A DNA stretch of 64,000 bases. Origin: UBA7672 sp040398425. Its GTDB lineage: Bacteria > Pseudomonadota > Alphaproteobacteria > Caulobacterales > Hyphomonadaceae. The position numbers and the translations under genes are program-made. The notes below the pieces were generated by a model that had not been told where the DNA came from, did no database searches, and saw only the letters and a list, made by a program, of their open reading frames with translations. Below, one piece after another: positions 57,322-64,000 of this stretch. The stretch is from contig JBBATZ010000005.1 in assembly GCA_040398425.1 (NCBI GenBank), forward strand, positions 51,536 through 115,535. Direction: 5' to 3'. Every line of letters starts with the position of its first letter. Within the stretch, counting starts at the first letter, position 1.

Positions 57322-58182
57322 GTGAGTTTTGTTCTCGCGCCCCATGAATCGCCCGGCGAGGGCCTGTCGCGTGTGATCCGCGAGCAGGTTCACAAGCTGT
57401 CGGCAGAATGCGCCGAAGCGGGGCAGGAACAGGCGGCGTTCGCGCACAAGGCCCGCGTGCGGTGCAAGCGCATCCGCGCCGCGTTGCGTCTGGCCAAGCC
57501 GTTGATGGGCGGCGAGGCGTTCCGGCGCGAGAACCGCTGGTGGCGGGATCAGGCGCGGCTGTTGTCCGAACTTCGCGATGCCGGCGCCCGGATCGAAGCG
57601 CTGGATACGCTGCGGCCGTTCCTTGCCTCGCGGATCGGCAGCGACGCGACGCGCAAGCTGGAAGAGCGCTTCCTGCGCGGGCGACGCATCGTGGAGGCGG
57701 AAGGCGCGATCAAGCAGTTCATCGACGGGCTGGACAAGCGCGGCGACGATCTTGTGCCGGCGATGGAGTCTGGCGAACGCGCCGATCTCGCGGGAGCGCT
57801 CGCCGACACATATCGGCTGGCGCGTCTGGCGATGTACGCTTCGCTTGAAACGGAAGAGCCCGAACTGCTGCACGAGTGGCGCAAGCAGGCGAAGTACCAC
57901 GCGCTGCAGGCGCGGTTGATGCGGCAGCAATTTCCCGATGCGCTCGACAAACGCGTTGCCGGCGTGCGCGATCTAGCCGAGCTGCTGGGTGAAGTGCAGG
58001 ACATCGAGGTGGTGATGGCCGGCGCCAAGGGATGGCGCGAGCGGCCCATCGGTTTCCGTGAAGTGCTCGATGCGCGGCGCAAGTCGCTCGTCACGGGCGC
58101 GCGGGCGACGGGCGCTGCGCTGTTCTCTGAGAAGCCCCGGGCATGGACGAAGGACCTGACGCCGCCGGTGATGGCGGACTAG
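57322..58182 (+). CDS. CHAD-domain protein
   Basis: A 286-residue alpha-helical protein with conserved histidines (HKARVRCKRIRAAL and HEWRKQAKYHALQARL), which is the CHAD domain that binds polyphosphate in known members. LAELLGEVQDIEVV follows near the end. GTG 57322 with GAGG eight bases upstream avoids a 26-base overlap with the lipoprotein; ATG 57286 is an alternative. No polyphosphate kinase is nearby. Confidence 0.85.
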   Translation: MSFVLAPHESPGEGLSRVIREQVHKLSAECAEAGQEQAAFAHKARVRCKRIRAALRLAKPLMGGEAFRRENRWWRDQARLLSELRDAGARIEALDTLRPFLASRIGSDATRKLEERFLRGRRIVEAEGAIKQFIDGLDKRGDDLVPAMESGERADLAGALADTYRLARLAMYASLETEEPELLHEWRKQAKYHALQARLMRQQFPDALDKRVAGVRDLAELLGEVQDIEVVMAGAKGWRERPIGFREVLDARRKSLVTGARATGAALFSEKPRAWTKDLTPPVMAD

Positions 58183-58440
58183 GCGGAGCGCGGATCAGAT
58201 CGCGCGGCCGGACTGGCTTTTTGTACATTGGTAGCATGCTATAGATGTGAAGATGCCGCGGCGCCCTTGTGTGTTCCCGCCGCCAAAGGTCTCCGCTTGT
58301 CCCACATTTTTTAGCCTTCCACGGGCAAACAGGTCGCGATCACTGCGGAGTCTGGACGAATCTGTCTGGGCCAGAGGTGACGCGTTACGGCGGAAATCTG
58401 TTCGCGCGGCCGTCCAATCGCGCAAGGGAAATGCCATCCG

Positions 58441-60261
58441 ATGAAAACCATCAGTTCCAAGGTCAAGGCTGGCGCGGCAGGTCTGTTCCTGGTCGTGTCG
58501 CTGTTTGTGGGCCTTACCATCTGGCAGCAGACGGAGCAGACTTCGAACGCGGCGAAGGTCGTTCAGAGTCTGGCGTTGGTCGAGAAGAACACGGAGCTTG
58601 CCCTGCTCGTGAAAGACGTTCGGTACGACGTCGTTCAGGTTCAGCGGTTTCTTACGGACATTTCTGCAACCCGTGGCCTCGACGGGCTCAATGATGGAAC
58701 GGCGCTTGCCGCAGAGGCTGCCGCCTCCTTCGAGGCCGACAGCAAAAACGCGCTGGCGATGGCTGACGCCCTCGGATTTGACGAGGCGGTCAAAGACCTG
58801 AACGAAGCCCGCGCCGCGTTCCCCGCCTACTACGAGACTGGCCAGCAGATGGTGCAGGCCTACGTCTCGGGCGGCCCTGCCGTGGGGAACGGCATGATGA
58901 GCAGCTTCGATGCCGCCGCGACCAGTGTCGGTGAGGCGATGGAGAAGCTGTCGGCGACGGTTTCGGAGAAGGAAAGGACAGCGCTTGCCGAAATCGACGC
59001 GGTCTCGAAGGCAAGTTCGGACGCAGCGAGCAACGGACGAGTTGTAACGGCGATTTTCTCGCTGGTCATCTTGCTGGCGGTTGCTGCGCTTGCAGTACTT
59101 GGGGGCCAGATCGTCAGGCCGATCGCAGGCGTGACGGCGACCATGGAGAAACTTGCCGCAGGAGATTACCAGGCAAAGGTTGATGGCGCAGAGCGCTCGG
59201 ATGAAATCGGGCAAATGATCCGCACCATCGAGGTCTTCCGTCAGGGGCTGATCGACGCGAACAACCTCCGAGCGAAACAGGTGGAACAGGCCGAGCAGGC
59301 GGAAGCTGCGCGGCGCGCCTCCCTGAAGGACATGGCCAACTCGGTGGAACAAGAAGCGGGCGCTGCCGTGAACCATATCAGCGACGAAACCAAGCAGATG
59401 ACGAAACTCGCTGGCTCAATGGCGACATCGGCTTCAAGCGTGACAGACCAGTGTCAAGGAGCGGCGTCGGCTGCCCAGCAGGCCATGATGAGTGCGGCCA
59501 GCGTCACGGCAGCCACCGAAGAGTTCGCCGCCTCCATCCAGGAGGTCACTTCACAGCTGGCGCGCGCAAAGGAGATCAAGCGCGAGACGGTGAAAACCAG
59601 CGACCGCACGCAACACGCCGTTGCCAACCTCTCGACAGCTGTCGCTCGTATTGGCGAAGTCGCGACGATCATTTCCGAAATCGCCGCGCAGACAAATCTT
59701 CTCGCGCTGAACGCCACGATCGAGGCAGCCCGTGCGGGTGAGGCGTGCAGGGGCTTTGCCGTTGTCGCGAGCGAGGTGAAGAACCTGTCGACGCAGACGG
59801 CCAACTCGACGGAAGATATTCGGCGGCACATCGACGAGATCCAGCGCGTCACGCAGGAAACGTCGGCGGTGGTCGCCGAGATTGCTCGCCAGATTGCCAA
59901 CGTCGATGAGGTGTCGACGGCGATTTCGGCGGCGATGGAAGAACAGAGTGCGACCATAGGCGAGATTTCCCGCCATGTCGCCGAAACCGCTACCGCGGCA
60001 GGCTATGTTTCGGACTCGGTCACAATTGTTCTCGGTGAAGCCAGCCGCAGTGGTGAAAGTGCGCATGCCCTGAGCACAAGCGCGCACGATGTCGCCACGT
60101 CGATATCGACTCTGCGCGAGACGATCGTGCGTGTTGTGCGCATGTCGTCTCCCGATGTGGAACGGAGAACGAATCCCCGATTTGAGATCCAGGCGCCGGG
60201 CGAGCTTGTGCGCTCCAACAGGCGGGTCACTATTGAAGACATTTCGCGTAGCGGCGCTTAA
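58441..60261 (+). CDS. Methyl-accepting chemotaxis protein, truncated inside a C-terminal PilZ domain
   Basis: A 606-residue chemoreceptor: TM helix ~10-27, periplasmic helical sensor ~28-200, TM ~205-222, HAMP (RPIAGVTATMEKLAAGDYQ), and MCP signalling domain with EIAAQTNLLALNATIEAARAGEACRGFAVVASEVKNL. After the signalling domain a PilZ domain begins (RRTNPRFEIQAPGELVRSNR, EDISRSGA) but TAA 60259-60261 cuts it; the frame continues for 68 codons with PilZ-like sequence to TGA 60463-60465. AGGGAAA lies eight bases before ATG 58441. Confidence 0.87.
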   Translation: MKTISSKVKAGAAGLFLVVSLFVGLTIWQQTEQTSNAAKVVQSLALVEKNTELALLVKDVRYDVVQVQRFLTDISATRGLDGLNDGTALAAEAAASFEADSKNALAMADALGFDEAVKDLNEARAAFPAYYETGQQMVQAYVSGGPAVGNGMMSSFDAAATSVGEAMEKLSATVSEKERTALAEIDAVSKASSDAASNGRVVTAIFSLVILLAVAALAVLGGQIVRPIAGVTATMEKLAAGDYQAKVDGAERSDEIGQMIRTIEVFRQGLIDANNLRAKQVEQAEQAEAARRASLKDMANSVEQEAGAAVNHISDETKQMTKLAGSMATSASSVTDQCQGAASAAQQAMMSAASVTAATEEFAASIQEVTSQLARAKEIKRETVKTSDRTQHAVANLSTAVARIGEVATIISEIAAQTNLLALNATIEAARAGEACRGFAVVASEVKNLSTQTANSTEDIRRHIDEIQRVTQETSAVVAEIARQIANVDEVSTAISAAMEEQSATIGEISRHVAETATAAGYVSDSVTIVLGEASRSGESAHALSTSAHDVATSISTLRETIVRVVRMSSPDVERRTNPRFEIQAPGELVRSNRRVTIEDISRSGA

Positions 60262-60516
60262 CTTTCGTCTGCAGATGGCTTCACAGGTGGAGAGCGAGAC
60301 GTACTTCGCTGGGCTGGCGTTGAGACGCCAATTCGCGTGACATCGGCCAGCGGCGGGATCGCACATGTGAATTTCGAGGCGATCGATGCGCGGTTCGAGG
60401 CCGCGCTCGCCAATGCCACCAGGTCGTTTACACCGCTGAGCGGATCATGGCGCAAGGCATCATGATGACCGCCGTGCGCACTTGATCGGCGGGCCGATAC
60501 ATCCGATCTAAGCTGG

Positions 60517-60954
60517 ATGTTCGGTGAGCTTTACCACAATCGCGTTCTGGAGCTGGCGGGGGATATTCCTCATGTTGGCCGGCTGGATGATGCGCAGGGA
60601 TCTTCGCTGAAGGTCTCGCGCGTGTGCGGGTCGACCGTGCAGGTTGATGTGAAGCTGGATGCGGATGGGCGGATCGCTGAGATCGCGGTCGATCCCAAGG
60701 CTTGCGCGCTGGGGCAAGCGGCGACGGCGATCCTGTCACAGCATGCGATCGGGCTGTCGCTGGAAGAGATCGAGGCGGCGCGCGAGGCGCTGCGTGCGAT
60801 GCTCAAGGATGGCGCGGAGCCGCCGAGCGGCGTGTTCTGGGAGCTGCGCCACCTCGCGCCGGTGAAGGATTATCCGCCGCGCCACGCGTCGACCATGCTG
60901 GCGTTCGATGCCACAGCCGAGGCGATGCGGAAGGCGTTGGGGTTGGTGGTTTAG
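60517..60954 (+). CDS. IscU/NifU-like iron-sulfur scaffold-related protein
   Basis: A 145-residue protein of the IscU/SufU fold: SRVCGSTVQVDV and KACALGQAATAIL keep two of the three cluster cysteines; the third position is in PVKDYPPRHAST, where His is kept but Cys is Ala, and the Asp after the first Cys is Ser. It may be a scaffold variant that binds no cluster, or a regulator. No other Fe-S biogenesis genes are near. ATG 60517 begins the fold. Confidence 0.82.
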   Translation: MFGELYHNRVLELAGDIPHVGRLDDAQGSSLKVSRVCGSTVQVDVKLDADGRIAEIAVDPKACALGQAATAILSQHAIGLSLEEIEAAREALRAMLKDGAEPPSGVFWELRHLAPVKDYPPRHASTMLAFDATAEAMRKALGLVV

Positions 60955-60971
60955 TCCAACACACCCGTTCA

Positions 60972-60989
60972 TCCCGACTTTCGTCGGGA
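60972..60989. terminator. Bidirectional hairpin between convergent genes
   Basis: TCCCGAC and GTCGGGA form a perfect seven-base stem with a four-base TTTC loop between the convergent IscU-like gene and sugar dehydrogenase gene. A related half (ACTTTCGTCGGGATGAG) is seen at 47873, suggesting a dispersed repeat used as a terminator. Confidence 0.55.
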
Positions 60990-61017
60990 CGAGCCGGTAC
61001 ATCGTGACGGCTAGTTT

Positions 61018-62268
61018 CTACTCCGGCACGATCCGCAGCAGTTCGCCCACCGGGGCGTCGGTCAGCACGTAGAGCAGCCCGTCGGGACCCTGGCGGACGT
61101 CGCGGAAGCGCTGGCAACGATCGCGCAGCAGCTTTTCCTCGCCAACGACGCGGCCTTGCGCATTCATCTCGACGCGCACGATCTGCTGGCCGGAGAGGCC
61201 GCCCATGAAGATCGAGTTTTTCCAGCCAGGGTATTTGTTGCCGGAGAGCCAAGTCATGCCCGAGAAGGCGACGGAGGGCGTCCAGAAGTACACCGGTTGT
61301 TCGAGACCGTCCTGCTTGGTGAGGCCGTTGTTGAGCAGCTTGCCGTCATTGTCGCGGCCATAGCTGATCGTCGGGAAGCCATAATCCTTGCCGCGCTGGA
61401 TCTTATTGAGCTCGTCGCCGCCGCGCGGCTCGTTCTCGATGATCCAGAGATCCTGCGTGCCGGGCTTGAAGACCATGCCCTGCGGGTCGCGAATGCCCAC
61501 TGCATAGACGGTGGGGTCGGCGGCCTCATCGGAGAGGAACGGATTGCTCCTGGGCGTCGTGCCGTCCGTGTTGATGCGCAGCACCTTGCCGTTCGGGCTC
61601 TTGAGCGAGCGCGCGCTGACATACGGTGTGAGGATGTCGGCTGTGATCACAAAGAGCGATCCGTCCTTCGCCTGCACGATGCGGCGGGGGACCATCGCGC
61701 CTTCCTGCTTGAGTACGTGCAGGTCGGTGATCGACTGCTCATCGGCCGAGAGTTTGGCCTTCGCGATGTAGCCGGTATTGCCGCCGCCAGCTGGAGTCGA
61801 GACGTAGGCGAGATAGATCGTGCGGTTCTTCGCGAAGTCCTTGTCGAGGATCACGTCGTGCATGCCGAACAGCGGGATCGACGATTTGATGTAGGGCGAG
61901 CCGGCGAGGGTTTCCGACACTTTGCCATCAGGGTGGATGATGCGCAGGCCCGAGCCGCGAATGGTGACGATGATGTTGCCGGACGGCAGGAAAGCGAAGC
62001 CCCAGGCGTTGGGCAGGCCGGTCGCAAACGTCTCGACGTGGAACTTCTGGGTCGAGGTGAGGCGCGGCGCGCGGGTCTGATCCGCCACGAGCGGGGTGGG
62101 GCGGTAGTCGTCGGCCGCGTTGCGCGGAACGCCGCACTTCTCAAGGCTGAGCTGGTCTTCCTCGTACGTCTTCGCGAGCTGTTCCGGCGTGGGCTTGGGC
62201 ACCGCCTGGCCGAAAGCGGGCGTGACGAAGCAGGCGCTGGCTGCCAGAGCGAGGAGCAATCGTTTCAT
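61018..62268 (-). CDS. PQQ-dependent sugar dehydrogenase-type beta-propeller protein
   Basis: A 416-residue exported protein (signal LLLALAASACFVTPAFG-Q). The mature part is a six-bladed propeller of the GSDH/Hhip family: GLPNAWGFAFLPSGNIIVT, FGMHDVILDKDF, RDPQGMVFKPGTQDLWIIEN-EPRGGDELNKI, and SGMTWLSGNKYPGW. The RDPQG and EPRGGDE patterns place residues near the PQQ/Ca2+ site. Activity requires PQQ made elsewhere or taken up. ATG 62268 starts the signal peptide. Substrate unknown. Confidence 0.9.
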   Translation of the reverse strand: MKRLLLALAASACFVTPAFGQAVPKPTPEQLAKTYEEDQLSLEKCGVPRNAADDYRPTPLVADQTRAPRLTSTQKFHVETFATGLPNAWGFAFLPSGNIIVTIRGSGLRIIHPDGKVSETLAGSPYIKSSIPLFGMHDVILDKDFAKNRTIYLAYVSTPAGGGNTGYIAKAKLSADEQSITDLHVLKQEGAMVPRRIVQAKDGSLFVITADILTPYVSARSLKSPNGKVLRINTDGTTPRSNPFLSDEAADPTVYAVGIRDPQGMVFKPGTQDLWIIENEPRGGDELNKIQRGKDYGFPTISYGRDNDGKLLNNGLTKQDGLEQPVYFWTPSVAFSGMTWLSGNKYPGWKNSIFMGGLSGQQIVRVEMNAQGRVVGEEKLLRDRCQRFRDVRQGPDGLLYVLTDAPVGELLRIVPE

Positions 62269-62429
62269 GTACCGGGTCCGTCCGATGTGGTTGCGGAGCG
62301 GACACTGCACCGGAATAGTCGATCGCTGCAACGCGCCGCACTTCAATAGAGCGAGATGCGGGCCTAGTAGTGATTCTTCGGCATCTCCCGGCCTTTGCAG
62401 GGTCTTGCCTGCGGGGAAGGGCGACGGCC

Positions 62430-63770
62430 TTGGACGACACACCCACGTTGGAGAAGGCCGGCAAGCGCGGATCATCGGCGGTGGTCGAGGCGGATGCTGC
62501 CTACGACCAGTTCGTCGAAGACAATCTGAAGCGGAACTATGCCGGTCACTATGTGCACGGCATGCTGGGTATGACCGGATTCCGATTGGTCAACACGCCG
62601 ACCTTTGTGCCGGCCTATCTGCATTCCATTTCGGGTTCGGATTTCTGGGTCGGCATCGGCACCAGCCTGCAGCAGCTGGGCGGTATCGTGTCGCCAATCA
62701 TCGGCGCGGCGCAGATCGAGCACCGCAAGAAGATTCTGCCGGTCTCGGTGATGCTGGGCCTGCTGATGCGGGCGCAGATTCTCGGGTTGGCGATCTCGGG
62801 GTGGTTCCTTGTCGGGCCATGGGCTCTGGGATGTGCGCTGCTGTTCCTGTTCCTGCTCGGCTTCTTCCAGGGGCCGCAGCGGGTGGCGTTTCAGCTCTTG
62901 CTGGCCAAGGTGATTCCGATCCGGCTGCGCGGGCGTCTGCAGGCGTGGCGGAATCTCACTGGCGGGTTCATCGCGGCGCTGCTGTCTTACTTCGCGGGAT
63001 CATGGCTGGTCGCCAACCATGTCTGGGGCAATGGCTATGCGACGACGTTCTTCCTTGCATTCGTGCTGACGAGCCTCGGTTTGTCCGCGCTCCAGATCCT
63101 CATGCGCGAGCCGGAGCCTCCAACGGTGCGCGACCGCAAGTCACTGCGCGACCGGATGAAGGACTTCCCGTCGCTGATGCGGGACGATCACGGGTTTGCC
63201 TGGTTCATGGTCGCGCGCTCTCTGGTGATGGGCTCACGTATCGGACAACCCTTCTTCTTCCTCTATGCGATCTTCGCGCTGGGCATATCTGCGGAGGCGC
63301 AACCGGAACAGTTCGGCGCCACGCTAGCGATACTGTCGTTCGCTTATATGGGCGCGGACACGGTCTCGAACCTCGTGTGGGGATACCTATCGGACCATCA
63401 CGGGTTTCGCTCGACCTTCGTGATCTCGACGGCGCTGAATATTGTCGGTGTAGCGGGGCTGCTGTTTTCTGACTCGCTGGTGACCTACGCGCTTTCGTTC
63501 TTCGTGATCGGGGCGGCGCAGTCTGGCTTCCAGATGTCGACCACCAACATCGTGCTGGAATACGGCCATCCGCACGACGTGCCGATGCGCATGGCTTTGT
63601 CGAATACGGCGGAGGGGGCGGTGGGGGCGGTGGCGCCGCTACTGGGGGCGGGGCTGGTGGTGCTGTGGGGCTATGAGGCGTCGTTCTGGGCGACGATTGT
63701 CACCATGTGCGCAGCCCTGATCGTGATGATCTGGAAGGTCGAGGAACCGCGGCGGGCGCGCCAGCGTTAG
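62430..63770 (+). CDS. Major facilitator superfamily transporter
   Basis: A protein of about 446 residues with ~12 hydrophobic helices. The first helices lie in HGMLGMTGFRLVNTPTFVPAYLH and IGTSLQQLGGIVSPIIGAAQIEHR; the MFS loop 2-3 motif is modified. A polar cytoplasmic loop (PEPPTVRDRKSLRDRMKDFP) separates the two halves. Substrate unknown. TTG 62430 has GGGGAAGG about ten bases upstream; GTG 62370 would add 20 polar residues. Confidence 0.83.
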   Translation: MDDTPTLEKAGKRGSSAVVEADAAYDQFVEDNLKRNYAGHYVHGMLGMTGFRLVNTPTFVPAYLHSISGSDFWVGIGTSLQQLGGIVSPIIGAAQIEHRKKILPVSVMLGLLMRAQILGLAISGWFLVGPWALGCALLFLFLLGFFQGPQRVAFQLLLAKVIPIRLRGRLQAWRNLTGGFIAALLSYFAGSWLVANHVWGNGYATTFFLAFVLTSLGLSALQILMREPEPPTVRDRKSLRDRMKDFPSLMRDDHGFAWFMVARSLVMGSRIGQPFFFLYAIFALGISAEAQPEQFGATLAILSFAYMGADTVSNLVWGYLSDHHGFRSTFVISTALNIVGVAGLLFSDSLVTYALSFFVIGAAQSGFQMSTTNIVLEYGHPHDVPMRMALSNTAEGAVGAVAPLLGAGLVVLWGYEASFWATIVTMCAALIVMIWKVEEPRRARQR

Positions 63771-63771
63771 G

Positions 63772-63960
63772 TCACGCGCCTTCGGAGAGGCCGCCGGACG
63801 GGTTCGACCCGGTCCTGCGCTGGTCTGCCTGGACCAGCAGATCCATGAACTGTCCCGCATCATCTTCCAGGTCGACCTGAAAGGTCTGGCGAAGCGGTTC
63901 GCCAAACTTCCGGGCCCAGAACATGACGCGTGGACGAGGATTTTCCGAGGCTTCCGACAT
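63772..63960 (-). CDS. Small acidic protein, 62 residues (weak NepR-like pattern)
   Basis: MSEASENPRPRVMFWARKFG then EPLRQTFQVDLEDDAGQFMD, LLVQADQRRTGSNPSGGLSEGA. AGGAAG six bases before ATG 63960 argues for a real gene. FG..LR, then FMDLLVQAD, recalls NepR anti-sigma factors (G..LR.....P..L.DLL..LD), but conserved Pro and other key residues are missing, so the resemblance is weak. It ends one base from the convergent MFS gene. The gene upstream lies beyond the window edge. Confidence 0.55.
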   Translation of the reverse strand: MSEASENPRPRVMFWARKFGEPLRQTFQVDLEDDAGQFMDLLVQADQRRTGSNPSGGLSEGA

Positions 63961-64000
63961 GTGCTTCCTAGCGTACCTGCACGAGAGACATGCGAAGTAA
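63961..64000. other. Right edge; possible 3' end of a minus-strand gene
   Basis: On the minus strand the last 33 bases read ten codons and TAG (63968-63970), overlapping the ribosome-binding region of the small acidic protein gene. It could be the end of an upstream gene but is too short to support. Confidence 0.2.

Noticed and set aside
58195..59376. Long minus-strand frame opposite the chemoreceptor
   Set aside because: Composition is that of an antisense shadow (Arg/His-rich), and the plus strand holds clear chemoreceptor motifs.

Overview
The window is GC-rich, densely coded, and looks like the chromosome of an alphaproteobacterium. The best pointers are a NadQ-type NAD regulator next to a nadA-nadB-nadC operon, a TIGR02301-like protein, an alphaproteobacterial-type RpoH, an HD / tyrosine phosphatase / NadQ cluster and many short lipoproteins. 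Caulobacterales or Hyphomonadaceae would fit, but this is inference from gene content; there is no rRNA gene. One tRNA (Leu, anticodon TAA) is present.

Layout. 1-7 kb: tail of a small membrane protein, a patatin-like lipase, an SDR of 2,4-dienoyl-CoA-reductase type, then four consecutive lipoprotein genes (two tandem glutathione-S-transferase-fold proteins, a glutaminyl cyclase, a DUF2314 protein) and a GST-kappa/DsbA isomerase. 7-14.5 kb: glyS without glyQ, ppdK, a secreted protein with an in-frame TGA near its end, and a SleB-type cell-wall hydrolase. 14.5-22 kb: on the minus strand, nadA, two small cysteine-containing paralogues, nadB and nadC, with two palindromes upstream of nadA; then a frameshifted lipoprotein gene and the HD / phosphatase / nadQ operon. 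22-29 kb: a 49-residue membrane peptide, dihydroorotase, a K+-channel-like protein with a zinc ribbon, a TPP enzyme and a hybrid histidine kinase broken by two in-frame stops. 29.4-31.3 kb: tRNA-Leu and divergent moeA/moaC. 31.3-36.4 kb: first copy of a duplicated cassette, a membrane protein, a cytochrome P450, an XRE regulator with membrane partner, and rpoH. 36.8-45 kb: EF-hand protein, two TonB-C-domain proteins, RluA-type pseudouridine synthase, PhoD phosphatase, an intact hybrid kinase and a zinc alcohol dehydrogenase. 45-48 kb: small secreted peptide, serine hydrolase, hisI and a lipoprotein. 47.7-50 kb: palindromic repeats, second copy of the duplicated cassette and a DUF2235 hydrolase. 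50-64 kb: AspH-like dioxygenase, DUF2007 protein, PadR / HAAS / M23-peptidase operon, folE, cysS, exoD (apparently CTG start), lipoprotein, CHAD protein, chemoreceptor truncated inside a C-terminal PilZ domain, IscU-like protein, PQQ-type sugar dehydrogenase, MFS transporter and a small protein.

How the genes fit together. The clearest circuit is NAD synthesis: NadA, NadB and NadC form the de novo quinolinate route, and the NadQ-like protein encoded 0.8 kb away is the obvious candidate to bind the two palindromes in front of nadA. The XRE/membrane pair and the PadR/HAAS/M23 trio are other compact regulator-target units with inverted repeats in front of them. Unusual points are the lipoprotein GST-fold pair, the duplicated ~345-bp cassette carrying a small conserved reading frame and an upstream hairpin, and four genes interrupted by in-frame stops or frameshifts. 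The interruptions involve TGA, TAG and TAA and could be real decay or assembly errors.
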